Shown: positions 51,133-62,960 of the stretch, in pieces | Position numbering within the stretch: position 1 is the stretch's first letter | Layout of the letters: each line of letters opens with the position of its first letter | Source: Ctena decussata | Taxonomy: Eukaryota > Mollusca > Bivalvia > Lucinida > Lucinidae | Length of the DNA stretch: 64,000 nt | NCBI GenBank assembly: GCA_963989385.1 | Contig: OZ022501.1 | Location: 19,430,102-19,494,101, forward strand | Reading direction: 5' to 3' | Position numbers and translations under genes: made by a program | The notes under the pieces: generated by a model | The model's database searches: none | What the model was told of the DNA's origin: nothing | What the model saw: the letters and a program-made list of their open reading frames with translations, nothing else

Positions 51133-51575
51133 AACAACAACACTCACTCTTACTCAGTGTGGCCTGAGATGTGGTCATCATTTTTTCTATTCCACACAGG
51201 GTTAACCATGCTATTACTTTATGGACTTATATCAGCCTGTATATTATTGCAAACGTTAGAGTAGGAGACACAAGGGTGATAGTAGCACTTGGCATAGCTA
51301 TTAGCTCTTGTAGGCCCCTTTTCACGTCCACCTTAATACACTGATGAGCATTCAGAAGAGCAAAATTTTCCTTTGTGTCTTACTGTAAAGTAAACCACGG
51401 ACTTGTTAATCTGAGTCAGAACTGTGATGTGAAATCGGGCGTTAAACTTCAGATTAACAAGTCCATGGTCTATTTTACTGGAAGCATAATGTTAAATTTT
51501 GGTGTTCTGAATGCAAGTCCCTGTACTGAGTGTGACATGAAATTGGGCCTAAGAGATGCATTGATGACATAGATG
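51133..51575. other. Unassigned intron
   Basis: It holds an inverted pair CCACGGACTTGTTAATCTGA / AGATTAACAAGTCCATGG (about 51393-51472), a likely small foldback. Otherwise nothing is recognised. Confidence 0.5.
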
Positions 51576-52102
51576 AGAGCATGGTTTGTCCGCCTGCATT
51601 ATCTGTATGGAAAGATAATCCATGAGGTTTAGCAATTGGATTATGGTCACGGGTCAACTCGGCCTGTAACCAACTCGGCCCCTGGGTCAACTCGGCCTCA
51701 AGTCAACTCGGCCGGGTCAACTCGGCCTGTTATTTTACAATAATGCCAATGCTATATTTTGTGTGGATAGAATTGTTCAGTTAAAACCTTATTTTTCCAA
51801 GAAATAAAAAAGCAATATAATATGTACTTACTTACGAACGTTTCCCTAAAGATGAGTTCTATAAGTGATCTGCGATCACCAGAGTGTAATTAATCTCAAT
51901 CACCAAACATTTATATCGTTTCAAGTTAAAGAATATTTTCGAGTAATTAGTCATGCCAATGAATGTTTGCTGGGAATGTGTTAAATACTTTAAGATCCCC
52001 ACTAAATAACTCATGTATCAATATACGAATTAAAGCGGGTTTAATTTAAACGGTGATTAATCAAGTGTGTCGGCAATAAATACTTGCACAGTGCACTCTG
52101 AT

Positions 52103-52133
<31 letters not shown>

Positions 52134-52259
52134 TATGCAGCAGGCCGAGTTGACCCGGGCTGAGTTGACCCAGCCGAGTTGACTCAGGCCGAGTTGACCC
52201 CAGGCCGAGTTGACCCGGATTCTTGGATTATCAAGGTACAGGTGAACAAACCATGCTCT
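51576..52259. mobile_element. Family K element with inverted 5+5 iteron arrays
   Basis: The outer ends AGAGCATGGTTTGTCCGCCT and GTGAACAAACCATGCTCT are inverted. Inside each end are five copies of a 13-14-mer: GGTCAACTCGGCC on the left (51652-51726) and GGCCGAGTTGACC on the right (52143-52217). The ~415 bp between is AT-rich and ends in (CATA)n(CA)n (about 52102-52135). There is no coding capacity. Arrays of short subterminal motifs are usual transposase-binding sites, which is an inference here. Confidence 0.75.
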
Positions 52260-53214
52260 GTCTCACACATACCATGATACCTAGTGTAGACCTTGAATGT
52301 TACACAGTATTCATGCTAAAGATAAGCCTATGAGCGTATGGATTTTATTTGCAGGAAAACAAAACATACCAAAAAAAAAATCAAAAACAAAAAACTAGCC
52401 TAGCCACTAGGTGAAGAAGTTATATCAGTCAGCCATTTTATTTTCCCAGTTCCTACGGCTAGTCTATTCTTACAGCTAGACTTCTTCTGATAATGTTTAT
52501 ATCAAAAAAGGAGCAGATTCAAGTATTATAGACTAGCCAGAGAAAAGAAGCAGAAAAATTTAATTCTTTTTCTATAAACCGTAAACCTTTTCATTATCAG
52601 ACTAGGGCTAGTCTAACAAAAAACCAACAGATAGTTGCTTGTTGGTAAACATTCCAAACTTCAAGGCGAAAACCTTTGAGAAGATATTATCACCTATTCA
52701 TCAAGATTAGAAACTGCTGTCTGAGACAGTCATAAGATTAAGAAATATTGTCGTTTGTTAGCTCAGGAAAGATTCTAATCTGTAGAATCACATGTTCTTG
52801 AACCTGACTGAGCTTACATTTCCTTCTAGCAGTTTAGTATGGAACTAACAGGAAATTTGCTAAGTGGTCTTGCGTAGCTGCTATTATGGATGTATTTTGA
52901 ATAATTTAAATCAGTCTCCAAAGTATGAAAACAAAGTAGTAGATATAGTATTAGGCATCTTGATGTTAACAAATGTAAAATGATATTTGTAGAAAGAGCC
53001 AAGCAGCCATTGGAGATCACAGAAACTCCTGTGTTTAACAAGAAACAGAAATTAAGGCAGTTTCGTCACAATCTCAACTTCTGGCATAACAAAGATGATC
53101 TTGTTGGGCACATTGCATGAAAAAATTGAAGAGGAGAGGTACACAGAATAAAAGTTTGGAAGACAGTATTAAAGAGTAGACATGAATGGACTTTGTATCT
53201 CATTATAGCCTTCT
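52260..53214. other. Unassigned intron
   Basis: CTAGCC / GGCTAG words recur near 52398-52620 (CTAGACT, GACTAGCC, GGCTAGTC), possibly a decayed foldback. No gene is recognised. Confidence 0.45.
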
Positions 53215-55475
53215 CATTTATCAAACATGTTTCCATATAGTTCTACAATTTATGAACCATGTCTCAGTTTTAGTCTAACATTTATGAAACATACCTCATT
53301 TCAGCTCTACCATTTAGGAGGCACATCTCAGTACAACCAAAAAGATGTATCAGCACAGCCCTTCCATTTATGAATCATGATACAGCTCTACCATCTATGA
53401 ATCATGTCTTAGTACAGCTCTACCATTTATAAAGAAATCTCAATACAGCCCAAGTATTTATTAATCATGCCTCAGTACAGCTCTATTATTTATGAACCAT
53501 GTCTCAATACAGATCTACCATCTATGAATCATGTCTCAGTACAGCCTCACCATTTATGAAACTTGCCTCAGTACAGCTTTAAGATTTAGGAAGCACATCT
53601 CAGTACAGGTCTACTATACTGAACGCCAAAAGAAACGCATACAAGTCTAGGTTCTGTTTTCTTCTGTCAACTGATTTATGGCTTTAAACCATATATAGCA
53701 GAAAATACTACTGGCATCTGCCAACAATATAAACTTATCTTCGTGCAAAATTAAACATGGATTAAAGAGTTATCTCAGTTTATCGAGAGACATTGAAAGT
53801 TGTTGTAAGAGTTGCCTTTCCTTTGGCTGTATAACAAATTGTTTCCAAAACACGACCCTGATGTGTGGTTATGAAAAAACGTCGGTTTTATTACCATGGT
53901 ATTCGTCTTAGGAACATGACAGCAGTTTGAAGTTGAACACTTGTCAAATTATCTCCCTTGCAATTAAACAAATAGCAAAATGGGAAGTCCAATAACACCA
54001 AAAGTTCTGCAGTGCTGCGAAAAATTTCTTTGCAAAGCTTTTTATTTTACTCTTGTTAATTCGTTTAACCTCTTCGTCTGAATGGTTTCTGTTCTTTTAA
54101 AAAAATACAGGGTGTTAAAAGGTCTATGGAAATCCAGTGGTAAGCCAGTGTTACTGTTTCTACTGCCAACTTTCACCTGATTGTTTCTCTAAAAGAGCAA
54201 GGCTCGACTGCTTTGATTTTATCCCTGTTTTTTACCCTTGCCGCTGACATTGTGTCTGGAGAAAATAATAAGCTGAGCATTATATGGAATTTAAAATTCA
54301 GCTTCTGAAAGTATGGTGACTTTAAGTTTAACCCCATCACAAAAGCAAGCGTTCTGGTCTCTAAAGTTTATTCAATATCGATGCGTTAAGGTGCTAATTC
54401 TGTCGGAAGATCAGAAACAAAGTAACTTAAAATGTCTAAATAAGAGCATATACCTATACCTTTAAATAAATTGGGCGTATACATTGTAGGTGTTTCTTTT
54501 GACGTTCAGTATATTTATGAAATATGTCTTAGTTAAGTCTACCATTTATGAAACCTGCTTCATTACCACTCTGCAATTATGGAAGCACATCTCAGTACAG
54601 CTCTTCCATTTATGAAGAGTATATATTAGAACTCTCAGTACAGCTCTACCATTTATGAATCATGTCTCAGTACAGTTTTACCATCTATGATTCATGTCTC
54701 AGTACAACCCTACCATTTGTGAAGCACTGAACCATTTATGAATCATGTCTCACTACAGTTCTACCATCCATGATCCATGCCTCAGTACAGCCCTTCCATT
54801 TATGAAGCATGCCTTAGAACATCTCTACCATTTAGGAAGCACATTTTGGTACTACCATTTATCAAACATGTTTCAGTACAGTTCCACCATTTATCAATCA
54901 TGTCTTTGTTTAAGTCAACCATTTATCAAACATGACTCAATACAGCTCTGCTATTTATGAAGCACAGCTCAGTGTAACTCTGCCATTTATGAAGCATTTC
55001 TCAGTATTGCTTTACAGTTTATGAAGCATATATCAGTACTGCCCCTACCATTTATGAAGTTTATCTCAGTACAACTTCTACCATTTATGAATCACATTTC
55101 ACTGTACAACTGCACCATTTGTGAAGCATTCTCTGAGTATTCTTCCATTTATAAAGCATATGTCATTACTGCTTCATTATTTGTGAAGCAAATATTATTA
55201 TAACTCTGCCATTTGTGAAGCGCATCTCAGTACAACTTTGTCATCTGTGAAGCTTATCTCAGTACTGATTTGCTATTTATAAAGCACATTTCAGTACAGC
55301 ACTACCTTCCTGAAGCACATTTCAGCTCAGCTCTCCCATTTATGAAACACCTGTCAGTACAATTGCCATTTATGAAGCACAACTCCTTACAGCACTTCCA
55401 TTTGTAAAGCATGTCTCAATATGACTTAACCATTGGTGAAGCAATATGTCTCAGTGTAACTACCATCTCAGTACT
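53215..55475. repeat. Long degenerate minisatellite, ~32-bp unit
   Basis: The unit CTCAGTACAGCTCTACCATT followed by TATGAATCATGT recurs some 40 times with heavy divergence and some indels. It is interrupted at 53619-54509 by a MITE. Units right of the interruption drift to GAAGCATATCTCAGTACTG. Open frames in it have repeated short blocks such as STIHDPC and are not evidence for a gene. Confidence 0.85.
53619..54509. mobile_element. Family M, TA-flanked Tc1/mariner-type MITE
   Basis: The termini CTGAACGCCAAAAGAAACGC and GTTTCTTTTGACGTTCAG are inverted, and both sides are TA(TA). Removing the element restores a normal minisatellite unit (CTAC-TATTTATGAA). 891 bp, no transposase frame. The TA target supports Tc1/mariner mobilisation. 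Confidence 0.85.
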
Positions 55476-56935
55476 GCTAATGTTCTTATTAAAAGGACAA
55501 AAAAAAAAAAATGTTTGAAAAAAGAAAGTATTTTTTTGAGGGAAGTATAATTATATGACTTTTTCATGGTTTATAAAAATAAAGAGTAAAATTAACAATT
55601 TGTTCCAAGAAGTCGATGCATTTATCATTGCGAAGTCCTTGTAATTATTGATACCAACAACATGTTTACCACCGATTTACATCCTCTTTTCTTGTGTGTC
55701 CTACAAGTCGCAGACATACAGTTCCTGTTGTAGGAGTACCGTAATTACTGTAATTATTTGGGCGTTTTAACCAATTGCTGTGGTTGTCCTTATATACCGG
55801 TATAATAAGCAAACTGAGTTGGGTCCAGAATTGCAGGCAGAATTACAAACAGTGAAGAGCCTGATCAGACTGCTCCCATTGGGAGCAGTCTGATCTGGAT
55901 TTACACAGTTTCAGTCAGTTTGTTCAGGCACATTTAAGTTTGGTCATTGCGCTCACCAAGGTAATCTGCATAATGTAGGAACTGCAGAAAAACAAATTAC
56001 TGTACACAACTATCCCCAATTTAGTGCATGCTGATCAGGATGGAGTGCACTGTTTGCCTTGTCTAAAATGCCGAATTAGTAATTTATAGACAGGAGGTGA
56101 ACTTTAATGGATAGGGGACATGGTGTAGTAGGCATGATAAGGCTCCAACTTCTCCCAAAGAAGTTCCCAAAACGTCCTCCAAAAGGCCTAATATCAAAAG
56201 TGAATAGAATATCTCAACACAGAAATATGAGGCAGTGTGCACATCCTTTATTTTGTAGTTTAATAGAAAATACGTATTTATGCAAATATTCAGGGTTTCA
56301 GATCAGACCGTCATCTTTGGAGCAATACCAGTTTGCTTAATTATGCCATCGACTGATCAGATACTGTCCTAAGTGGCTGTAGACCAAGGATTCAGTTGTT
56401 AAGCAGTACCAGTAATGATCAGTGATACTGTTGTTAATGGCTGTTGATGGAGCTGATATGGCTGTCAGTTGTCTTGGTCAACAGCCAGTTTTGCATGTAT
56501 GGTAAGTGACTGGCTTGGTTGACAGCAGGGGTAGTGAAACTGGTATTACCCCTGTAATCATACATGAAGCTACATCATATTCTGATCTTGCAAATGGTTT
56601 AAGACTTGATTTCTGGTGATATGGATCATTTTTGTGTCCTTGAGGAAATTCTGTCTGAGGACACTTGCCCACACAGTCATTAAGTCATTTTATTTGCAAA
56701 TTTTTATTGTGATAATTCTGTCTGAAAAGGTTCTGTCAAGTTTTCATGCTGGTTGTCAAGAGCCTAATATGGCACACTATTCTGGAATAAAGACAGATTC
56801 ATATTCATTTACATAGCTATTAGAAGCTATATTTGAACAAAGAAAAATCCTCACACTAACATCAAGTTTCATGTGCAAGTCAAACATAGATGTTCTTATT
56901 CTTGACTTTATCAAACTTGGTATTTCACAGATGTA
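55476..56935. other. Unassigned intron
   Basis: A 33-bp hairpin lies at 55863-55895 (GATCAGACTGCTCCCA, 1-nt loop, perfect complement), flanked by looser CAAACAGTG/CACAGTTTC words. Otherwise nothing is recognised. Confidence 0.55.
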
Positions 56936-57148
56936 TTAACCCATTTCATTCAGGATACCACTTTCGGGTTATCTGGGCAAACAGTTTGGATCCAAACGTA
57001 GACCTGATAGGAGATCCAAACTGTTTGCTGCCTAGACATCATTTCTACATGAGTTAGTTAGACCAATATTGTCAAAATATTCTTGATTTTTGATGCAGAT
57101 GACAATTTCAGCAGACGACAAAAAAATACCCAGAATGCAATGGGTTAA
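56936..57148. mobile_element. Family C MITE, copy 6
   Basis: TTAACCCATTTCATTCAGGA to CAGAATGCAATGGGTTAA. Both TTAA ends are intact. The GATCAGGCCCC foldback is partly deleted (CCAAACGTAGACCTGATAGG). Confidence 0.85.
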
Positions 57149-57318
57149 GATTCCCTGCATTATTTCAAAATCAGGGCTTTGTTTTCTTGTTTTGCAGACT
57201 TGTCACTCTCACAGATGTTTTCCTTTAATATATGATTTTCATTGCTAAAAGTTTTATGCAAGGACAATTATGATCACATAATGTTTGGTGCTTTAATATT
57301 TGTTGGGGCCCATTTTAT

Positions 57319-58322
57319 TGTCTCGCCTGCGAAGCAGAGGCGAGACATATGTATTGCTTTTCCGGTGTCGGCGGCGGCGGCGGCGTAAACTTTTGTTGAG
57401 TTTTTGCGTTTAGGTCATTTTCTCAGCAACTATAAGGGCTAGAGCCATGAAACTTGGGTCATGCCTACATCTGGAAGAGTACATCTGAAAGCCATCATCA
57501 ATGTTGAGTCTTGACCTAGATTTTACGGTTGACTGACTTCGCAATTTTTTGTCGAGTTTTTGCGTTTAGGTCATTTTCTCAGAAACTACAAGTGCTAGAG
57601 CCATGAAACTTGGGTCATGCATACATCTGGAAGAGAACAGCTGAAAGCCATCATCAATGTTGAGTCTTGACCTAGATTTTACGGTTGACTGACCTCGCAA
57701 TATTTTGTCGACTTTTTGCGTTTAGGTTATTTTCTCAGAAACTATAAGGGTTAGAGCCGTGAAACTTGGGTCATGCATACATCTGGAAGAGTACATCTGA
57801 AAGCCATCATCAATGTTTTGTCTTGACCTAGATTTTACGGTTGACTGACTTCGCACTTTTTTGTCGAGTTTTTGCATTTAGGTCATTTTCTCAGAAATTA
57901 TAAGGGCTATAGCCATGAAACTTGGGCCATGCATACATCTGAAAGAGTAACTTTCAAAGCCATCATCTGTATTAAGTCTTGACATACATTTTACGGTTGA
58001 CTGACTTTGCAATTTTTTGGCAAGTTTTTGCGTTAAGGTCTGTTACTCAGAAACTATAAGGGCTAGAGCCATGAAACTTGGGCCATGCATTCATCTGGAA
58101 GAGAAGAACTCAAAGTCATCATTGATATTGAGTCTTTATCAACATTTTACGGTTGGCTGACTTTGCAATTTTTTGGCAAGTTTACGCATTTAGTCTGTTT
58201 CTCAGAAACTGTAAGGGCTAGAGCCATGAAACTTGGTTCATTCATACATCTTTGCTGATTTAGCTCTGTTTTGTGACAAAGCGCCAGCAGGCGAGACACC
58301 GCATTCCGCGGAATACTTGTCT
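57319..58322 (+). mobile_element. HINE/pearl-like element D3: hairpin, (GGC)n, six 156-bp units
   Basis: The 5' hairpin TCTCGCCT..AGGCGAGA (57321-57345) precedes ATATGTATTGC and (GGC)n (about 57370-57385). Six units then follow. The word GAGCCATGAAACTTGG falls near 57442, 57598, 57754, 57910, 58066 and 58221, a period of 155-156 bp. It ends GCGAGACACC and a palindrome ATTCCGCGGAAT (58303-58314). The HINE assignment rests on architecture. Confidence 0.7.
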
Positions 58323-58752
58323 TAAAGCTGTGTAACCATGCTTGTATTGTTTGGGGATGTCAAACATGGCAGCAAAACATTGCTTTACCAAGACATTGAT
58401 TAATTGTGTAGGTGAAGCAACCTTTCACTGTCTAAATGCTAATATAAATGCAAATAGAAATTCCAAATGCCTTTAAATTTCTGTTGTTGAATTTGGTTTC
58501 ATAAAGTTTGTCTGGTTTTCAACAAAATACCTCCAGTATTAGATTTCAGGAAACAAGTACATATCACAAGACTTTGAAACCCCTGAGCCTGCCTACAGTT
58601 TCCTGTTTCCTTGTAAAATGAGACGTGTTACCTAGGAAAAGGTACCTTATTACATGCTCAAACTGCTAAAACTTGGATTAGCTTGTGTATCCAGGCTGTC
58701 TGGTCAAATACTACTTTCTGTGCATGAACAATCCTGATATGAGGAATCGGTA

Positions 58753-58987
58753 TTAACTCTTTAAGCACCCAAAAGCAGACGACAAAATTTACGTCTGCAA
58801 AAAGTTTGAAAAATTCCTTTTCCAAGGCATTTCATATTGAGAATTCAAAGACTAGAGGGCAAACACTGCTGAAGACTAGAGGGCAAACACTGTAGATCCA
58901 CATGAGGCGGCTCATTATGAGCCGCCTCATCAGGATCTACGCTGTTTATAAATTATGCTATTTTTGTCACTGGTGCTTAAAGTGTTA
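58753..58987. mobile_element. Family B MITE, copy 8, complete with internal duplication
   Basis: TTAACTCTTTAAGCACCC to GGTGCTTAAAGTGTTAA. The hairpin core CATGAGGCGGCTCATTATGA is near perfect. GACTAGAGGGCAAACACTG is tandemly repeated inside the left half. Confidence 0.88.
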
Positions 58988-59072
58988 AACTGAAGCTCTC
59001 TAATCAGTTTGTGGTGATGAGCAAGCTGATTTCAGTAATGATGATTATGATATAGATATCTTTTATCACATT
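58988..59072. other. Spacer
   Basis: Short unassigned sequence between MITE copies. Confidence 0.5.
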
Positions 59073-59310
59073 TGAGCCGCGACACGAGAAAACAAACAGT
59101 GTGGTTGTGCGCCCAGCGCAGACTCAGATCAGCCTGGGCATCCGCCCAGTCTGATCAGAGTCTTTGCTGTCCGCATGGAGGTAGCTCAGTCCCTTAGCTA
59201 CCCTTTAAGCACTTCGCGAAGAGTCTGACCTGACTGGGTGGATGCCCAGGCTGATCTGAGTCTGCGCAGGGCGCACAACCACATTGTTGGTTTTCTCGTG
59301 TCGCGGCTCA
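59073..59310. mobile_element. Family F MITE, copy 6, best preserved
   Basis: TGAGCCGCGACACGAGAAAA to TTTTCTCGTGTCGCGGCTCA are perfect 20-bp inverses. CpGs are mostly intact, which suggests a comparatively young insertion. Confidence 0.9.
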
Positions 59311-59401
59311 TTTATGTTTTTATCTTAAGGATATCCATCAATATTATGCAATCACCCTAAATATTTTAACAAGCTGTGTCAAAAAAAATGTATGTGGAAC
59401 T

Positions 59402-59446
59402 GTAAACAGTGTAGACCCAGTCTGATTTGAGTCTGCACTATTTGCC
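59402..59446. repeat. Solo foldback core
   Basis: GTAAACAGTGTAGACCCAGT pairs loosely with GAGTCTGCACTATTTGC. Same type as 34843-34892. Confidence 0.5.
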
Positions 59447-59586
59447 ATTCTATCTGCCACCAAAATTTTTAAACAGTGCAGCAAAGTAAACTTATCTAGA
59501 ATCAAGATATTCGTTGAGGATGATTTTAATAATGCAGAATTATTACCGATCGTAACATTTTCTATACTGCCTAATCATCTCGCTTC

Positions 59587-59895
59587 ATTCGTTCAAAAAT
59601 AACAATGTCATAAGTAAATGATGTATTTGTTTTTAAACCTTTTGTATGAACAAAACATTGCATTTTGTGCAGAATAATATGTGAGAAACTTTTACACTGC
59701 AAAAGCTGCTCACATTTCCTCTTAAGAACATATTAGCATTGATTTGTGTGTAATAGAAGTCTTAACGAATCCTTGAATAATGATTTCCCAGCATTGCACA
59801 TGAAGTCATAATGACGTCTGCAGAGACGTCATTTCGACATCATGTGCTCGCTTGGTGTATCAAGCTATTACAATGCTTTGAACAACTACACCCTG
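59587..59895. mobile_element. Family I MITE, copy 2, decayed
   Basis: It shares the hairpin TGTGAGAAACTTTTACACTG / AAAAGCTGCTCACAT and the end TGCTTTGAACAACTACACCC with 44153-44392. The left terminus is largely gone. Confidence 0.6.
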
Positions 59896-60200
59896 CTTTT
59901 CAACCCTCAGCACTGCATGAAAGTACATGAAGAATTCTAGCGACAACTGCTAGGTAGGCATGAGTGTCCACATCATGTGTTTTAGATGAGCTATTCTGTT
60001 GAATGACAGTTCTTTGTCACATAAGTTTGAAGGCCCAGAGGGGTATATAATTTGGTGAACTGTGTTGGTTCATAGAAAAAAAAGTTAGAAAAATTTGCTG
60101 AAAACTTGCCATCTTCTGTTAAACATCCTGAAAACACACTAAGTTAACCTTCAGTTTCCAATCACTTGTAACAGTTTCTGTTAAAATGTAGTTTTCTCAT

Positions 60201-61640
60201 TAGCTCACCAGAGCCGAAGGCTCCGGGGGAGCTTATAGGATAGGCAGTGGTCCGTCGTCGTCGTCGTATGTTGTCGTCTTATGTCGTCTGTCGTCGTCCG
60301 TCAACACTTTTAAACGACATCTCCTCTGAAGCCACTAGGCCAATTGGGCTCAAATTTCATCTGTGGCATCCTTGGGATGGGGGATTGAAAGTTTTTTTTT
60401 TTTATGAAAATTGCCCTTTTAGTTTGGTTGCTATGGCAACTTAGTTTTCCCATTGACTTATAATGGGGAAAATTGAAAAATGGCATTTTCTGCCAAGCCA
60501 TTGCAGATATGTTGATAAAACTTTTATAGAAATGTTCCTTGAGATGTCTACTATCAGCTATGTGTTTTTTGGCCCACTGCTCCTTTTATTGGTTACCATG
60601 GAAACCGAAATGCCAAAAAAAAGAAGAAAAAATATGTAAAAAATTATCTTCTCTGAAGCCACTGGGCCGATAAGGTCCAGGTTTCATCTATGGCAGCCTT
60701 GGGATGAGGGATTGAAAGTTTGTGTTTTTTATGAAAATTGCCCTTTTAGTTTGGTTGCTATGGCAACTTAGAGTTCTCATTGACTTATAATGGGGAAAAT
60801 TGAAAAATGGCATTTTCTGCCAAGCCATTGCAGACATGTTGATAAAACCTTTATAGAAATGTTCCTTGAGATGTCTTCTATCAGCTGTTTGTTTTTTTTG
60901 GCCCAATGCCCCTTTTATTGGTTGCCATGGAAAAACAAAATGAAAAAAAATGGAAAAAAATACTTAAAAATTATTTCCACTGTAACCACTGGGCGGATAA
61001 GGCCCAGATTTCATCTGTAGTATCCTTAGGCTGGGGGGTTGAAAGTTTGTGTATTTTATGAAAATCTGCCCTTTAGTTTGGTTGCTATGGCAACTTAGAG
61101 TTCCTTTTGACTTATAATGGGGAAAATTGAAAAATGGCATTTACTGCCTAGCCATTGCAGATATGTTGACAAAACTTTTATAGAAATGTTCCTTAAGAAG
61201 TCTTCTATTTGCTTTATTGTTTTTGGACCCACTGTTCCTTTTACTGGTTGTCATGGAAACCAAAATGCAATAATGATGGGAAAAAAAAAATACTTACAAA
61301 ATTATCTCCTCAGAAGCCACTGGGCCAATAAGGCCCGAATTCATCTGTAGTATCCTAATTAGGCTGGGGGGTTGAAAGTTTGTGTTTTTTATGAAAAATT
61401 GGCTTTTTCGTTTGGTTGCTATGGAAACTTAGAGTTGCATTGACTTATACTGGGGAAAATTGAAAAATGGCATTTACTGCAATCAAAATATGGAAAATAG
61501 TTATATATTTTGTTGTCAACTCAACAGACTGTCAGGCTGAGACTAAATTGTTGTTGTATATTTTGTATTAGCATGTACAAATGTGACAGCAATTTTGACA
61601 GCAATTTTGAGCTAGAGATCTGGTGAGCTTTGTGGCCAAT
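60201..61640 (+). mobile_element. HINE/pearl-like element D2b, 3' end truncated
   Basis: It begins TAGCTCACCAGAGCCGAAGG and a (GTC)n tract. Four units of about 327-334 bp follow (GGTTGCTATGGCAACTTAG near 60426, 60753, 61080 and, with an A, 61414). It stops at GGTGAGCTTTGTGGCC without the GGCCCGTGGGCC hairpin of D2a. Units inside one copy resemble each other as much as they resemble the other copy. Confidence 0.7.
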
Positions 61641-61925
61641 TTAAGTTTTGAATGAATCATATGAATTTTTGACATACATTTAGTAATAAAACCGAAACTT
61701 TGGCAAACAATCTGTTTGAAGTTTTACCCTGGTGCTGGAGTGGGTGGGGAGAGTTAAGAGTTAAAAGAAATGCAGGAGTTAGAGATGATTTGGTTCTGAA
61801 GAGAAATTGATTTCAAAGCTTGACTGTTACCAAGGGAACTTAGTCATCCATTTATTAAATAATAAATATAATATGCAAGGTCAGTTTTTCAGCTGAGCCT
61901 GCCCATTGAGACCAAACATGATAAT
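61641..61925. other. Unassigned intron
   Basis: Nothing recognised. Confidence 0.5.
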
Positions 61926-62162
61926 TGAGCCACGACATGACGAAACCAACAAAGTGGTTGAGGGGCCAGCACAGACTCAGATCAGCCTGGGCATCCGCCC
62001 AAGCTGATCAGAGCCTTCGCTGTCCGCATGGAGGTAGCTTGGACCCTTAACTACCATTTCAGTGCTGAGCGAAGAATCTGATCAGACTGGGCAGATGCCC
62101 CGGCTGATCTGAGTCTGCGTAGGCACACAACCACTTTGTTGGTTTTCTAGTGTGGCGGCTCA
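61926..62162. mobile_element. Family F MITE, copy 7
   Basis: TGAGCCACGACATGACGAAA to TTTTCTAGTGTGGCGGCTCA. The arms are moderately diverged. Confidence 0.85.
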
Positions 62163-62305
62163 TATTTGATCATTGGAACATGCATGTCATCATGTCATAA
62201 AATCCAAACTTTTAGCTTAAAACATTAGGATGTGTCTAACTGAATAAGAACAAATATAGAAATATGAGATCTGAAAGGATTTAACCACAGAACTTTTATT
62301 AAAAT

Positions 62306-62425
62306 TGAGCCGTGACACAACAAAACCAACAAAGTGGTATGTGCACCCAGCAAAGACTCAGACCAGCCTGGGCATCCCCCTCAGTCTGTTCAGCATCTTC
62401 CCTGTCCACATAGAGCTATCTGATT
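62306..62425. mobile_element. Family F MITE, copy 8, left half only
   Basis: TGAGCCGTGACACAACAAAA, CAGCAAAGACTCAGACCAGC and CCACATAGAGCTATC remain. The right arm is absent. Confidence 0.75.
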
Positions 62426-62740
62426 AGGGTCCTTGCTGCTTGCTGTTTGCATCCAATATTCAAACCAGCTAAGCTTGTCCAAATTCAAATTACAATGAAA
62501 AGTTAGGAAAGGAATCAGGTGTCCCAATATATTCGGTCAGTTTGGTTGATTCTTTCTGGTAATTGTTGCACTCGAGACAGTAATATTCTGCCGTCCCCTT
62601 TGGGATCTGTACTTTACTCTGTCAAATGCAATTTTAAAAGCTATTAAAAAAGAGAGCTGCTTTTGAAGTCCCAATATTTCTTAATTACTGTTGAACTAGA
62701 TTTTCTGATCACAGAAAAGGTGCCATGCAGTGAAGATGCA

Positions 62741-62960
62741 TAGTGGGGTAGAGTCATGTAAATTCGGACATCCGATAAATTCGGACTTACCATTGAAAAC
62801 AGTGAAAATCCAGATGAGACGGCTCATAATGAGCCGTCATATCAGGATTTTCACTGTTTGCCCAGTTAATTTTGCTTCAATTCGAAACAAACGTCATATA
62901 AAGGAAACAATGTCACTGTCCGAACTTACCCACTGTCCCAATTGACCAGACTTTACCCTA
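62741..62960. mobile_element. Family A foldback MITE, copy 3
   Basis: TAGTGGGGTAGAGTCATG to CAGACTTTACCCTA. The core AGATGAGACGGCTCATAATG folds. It shares the region AAGGAAACAATGTCACTGTC, inverted, with the other copies. Confidence 0.8.

Noticed and set aside
53215..55475. CRISPR-like array
   Set aside because: The units are contiguous and gradually diverged with no unique spacers, in eukaryotic intron sequence. It is a minisatellite.
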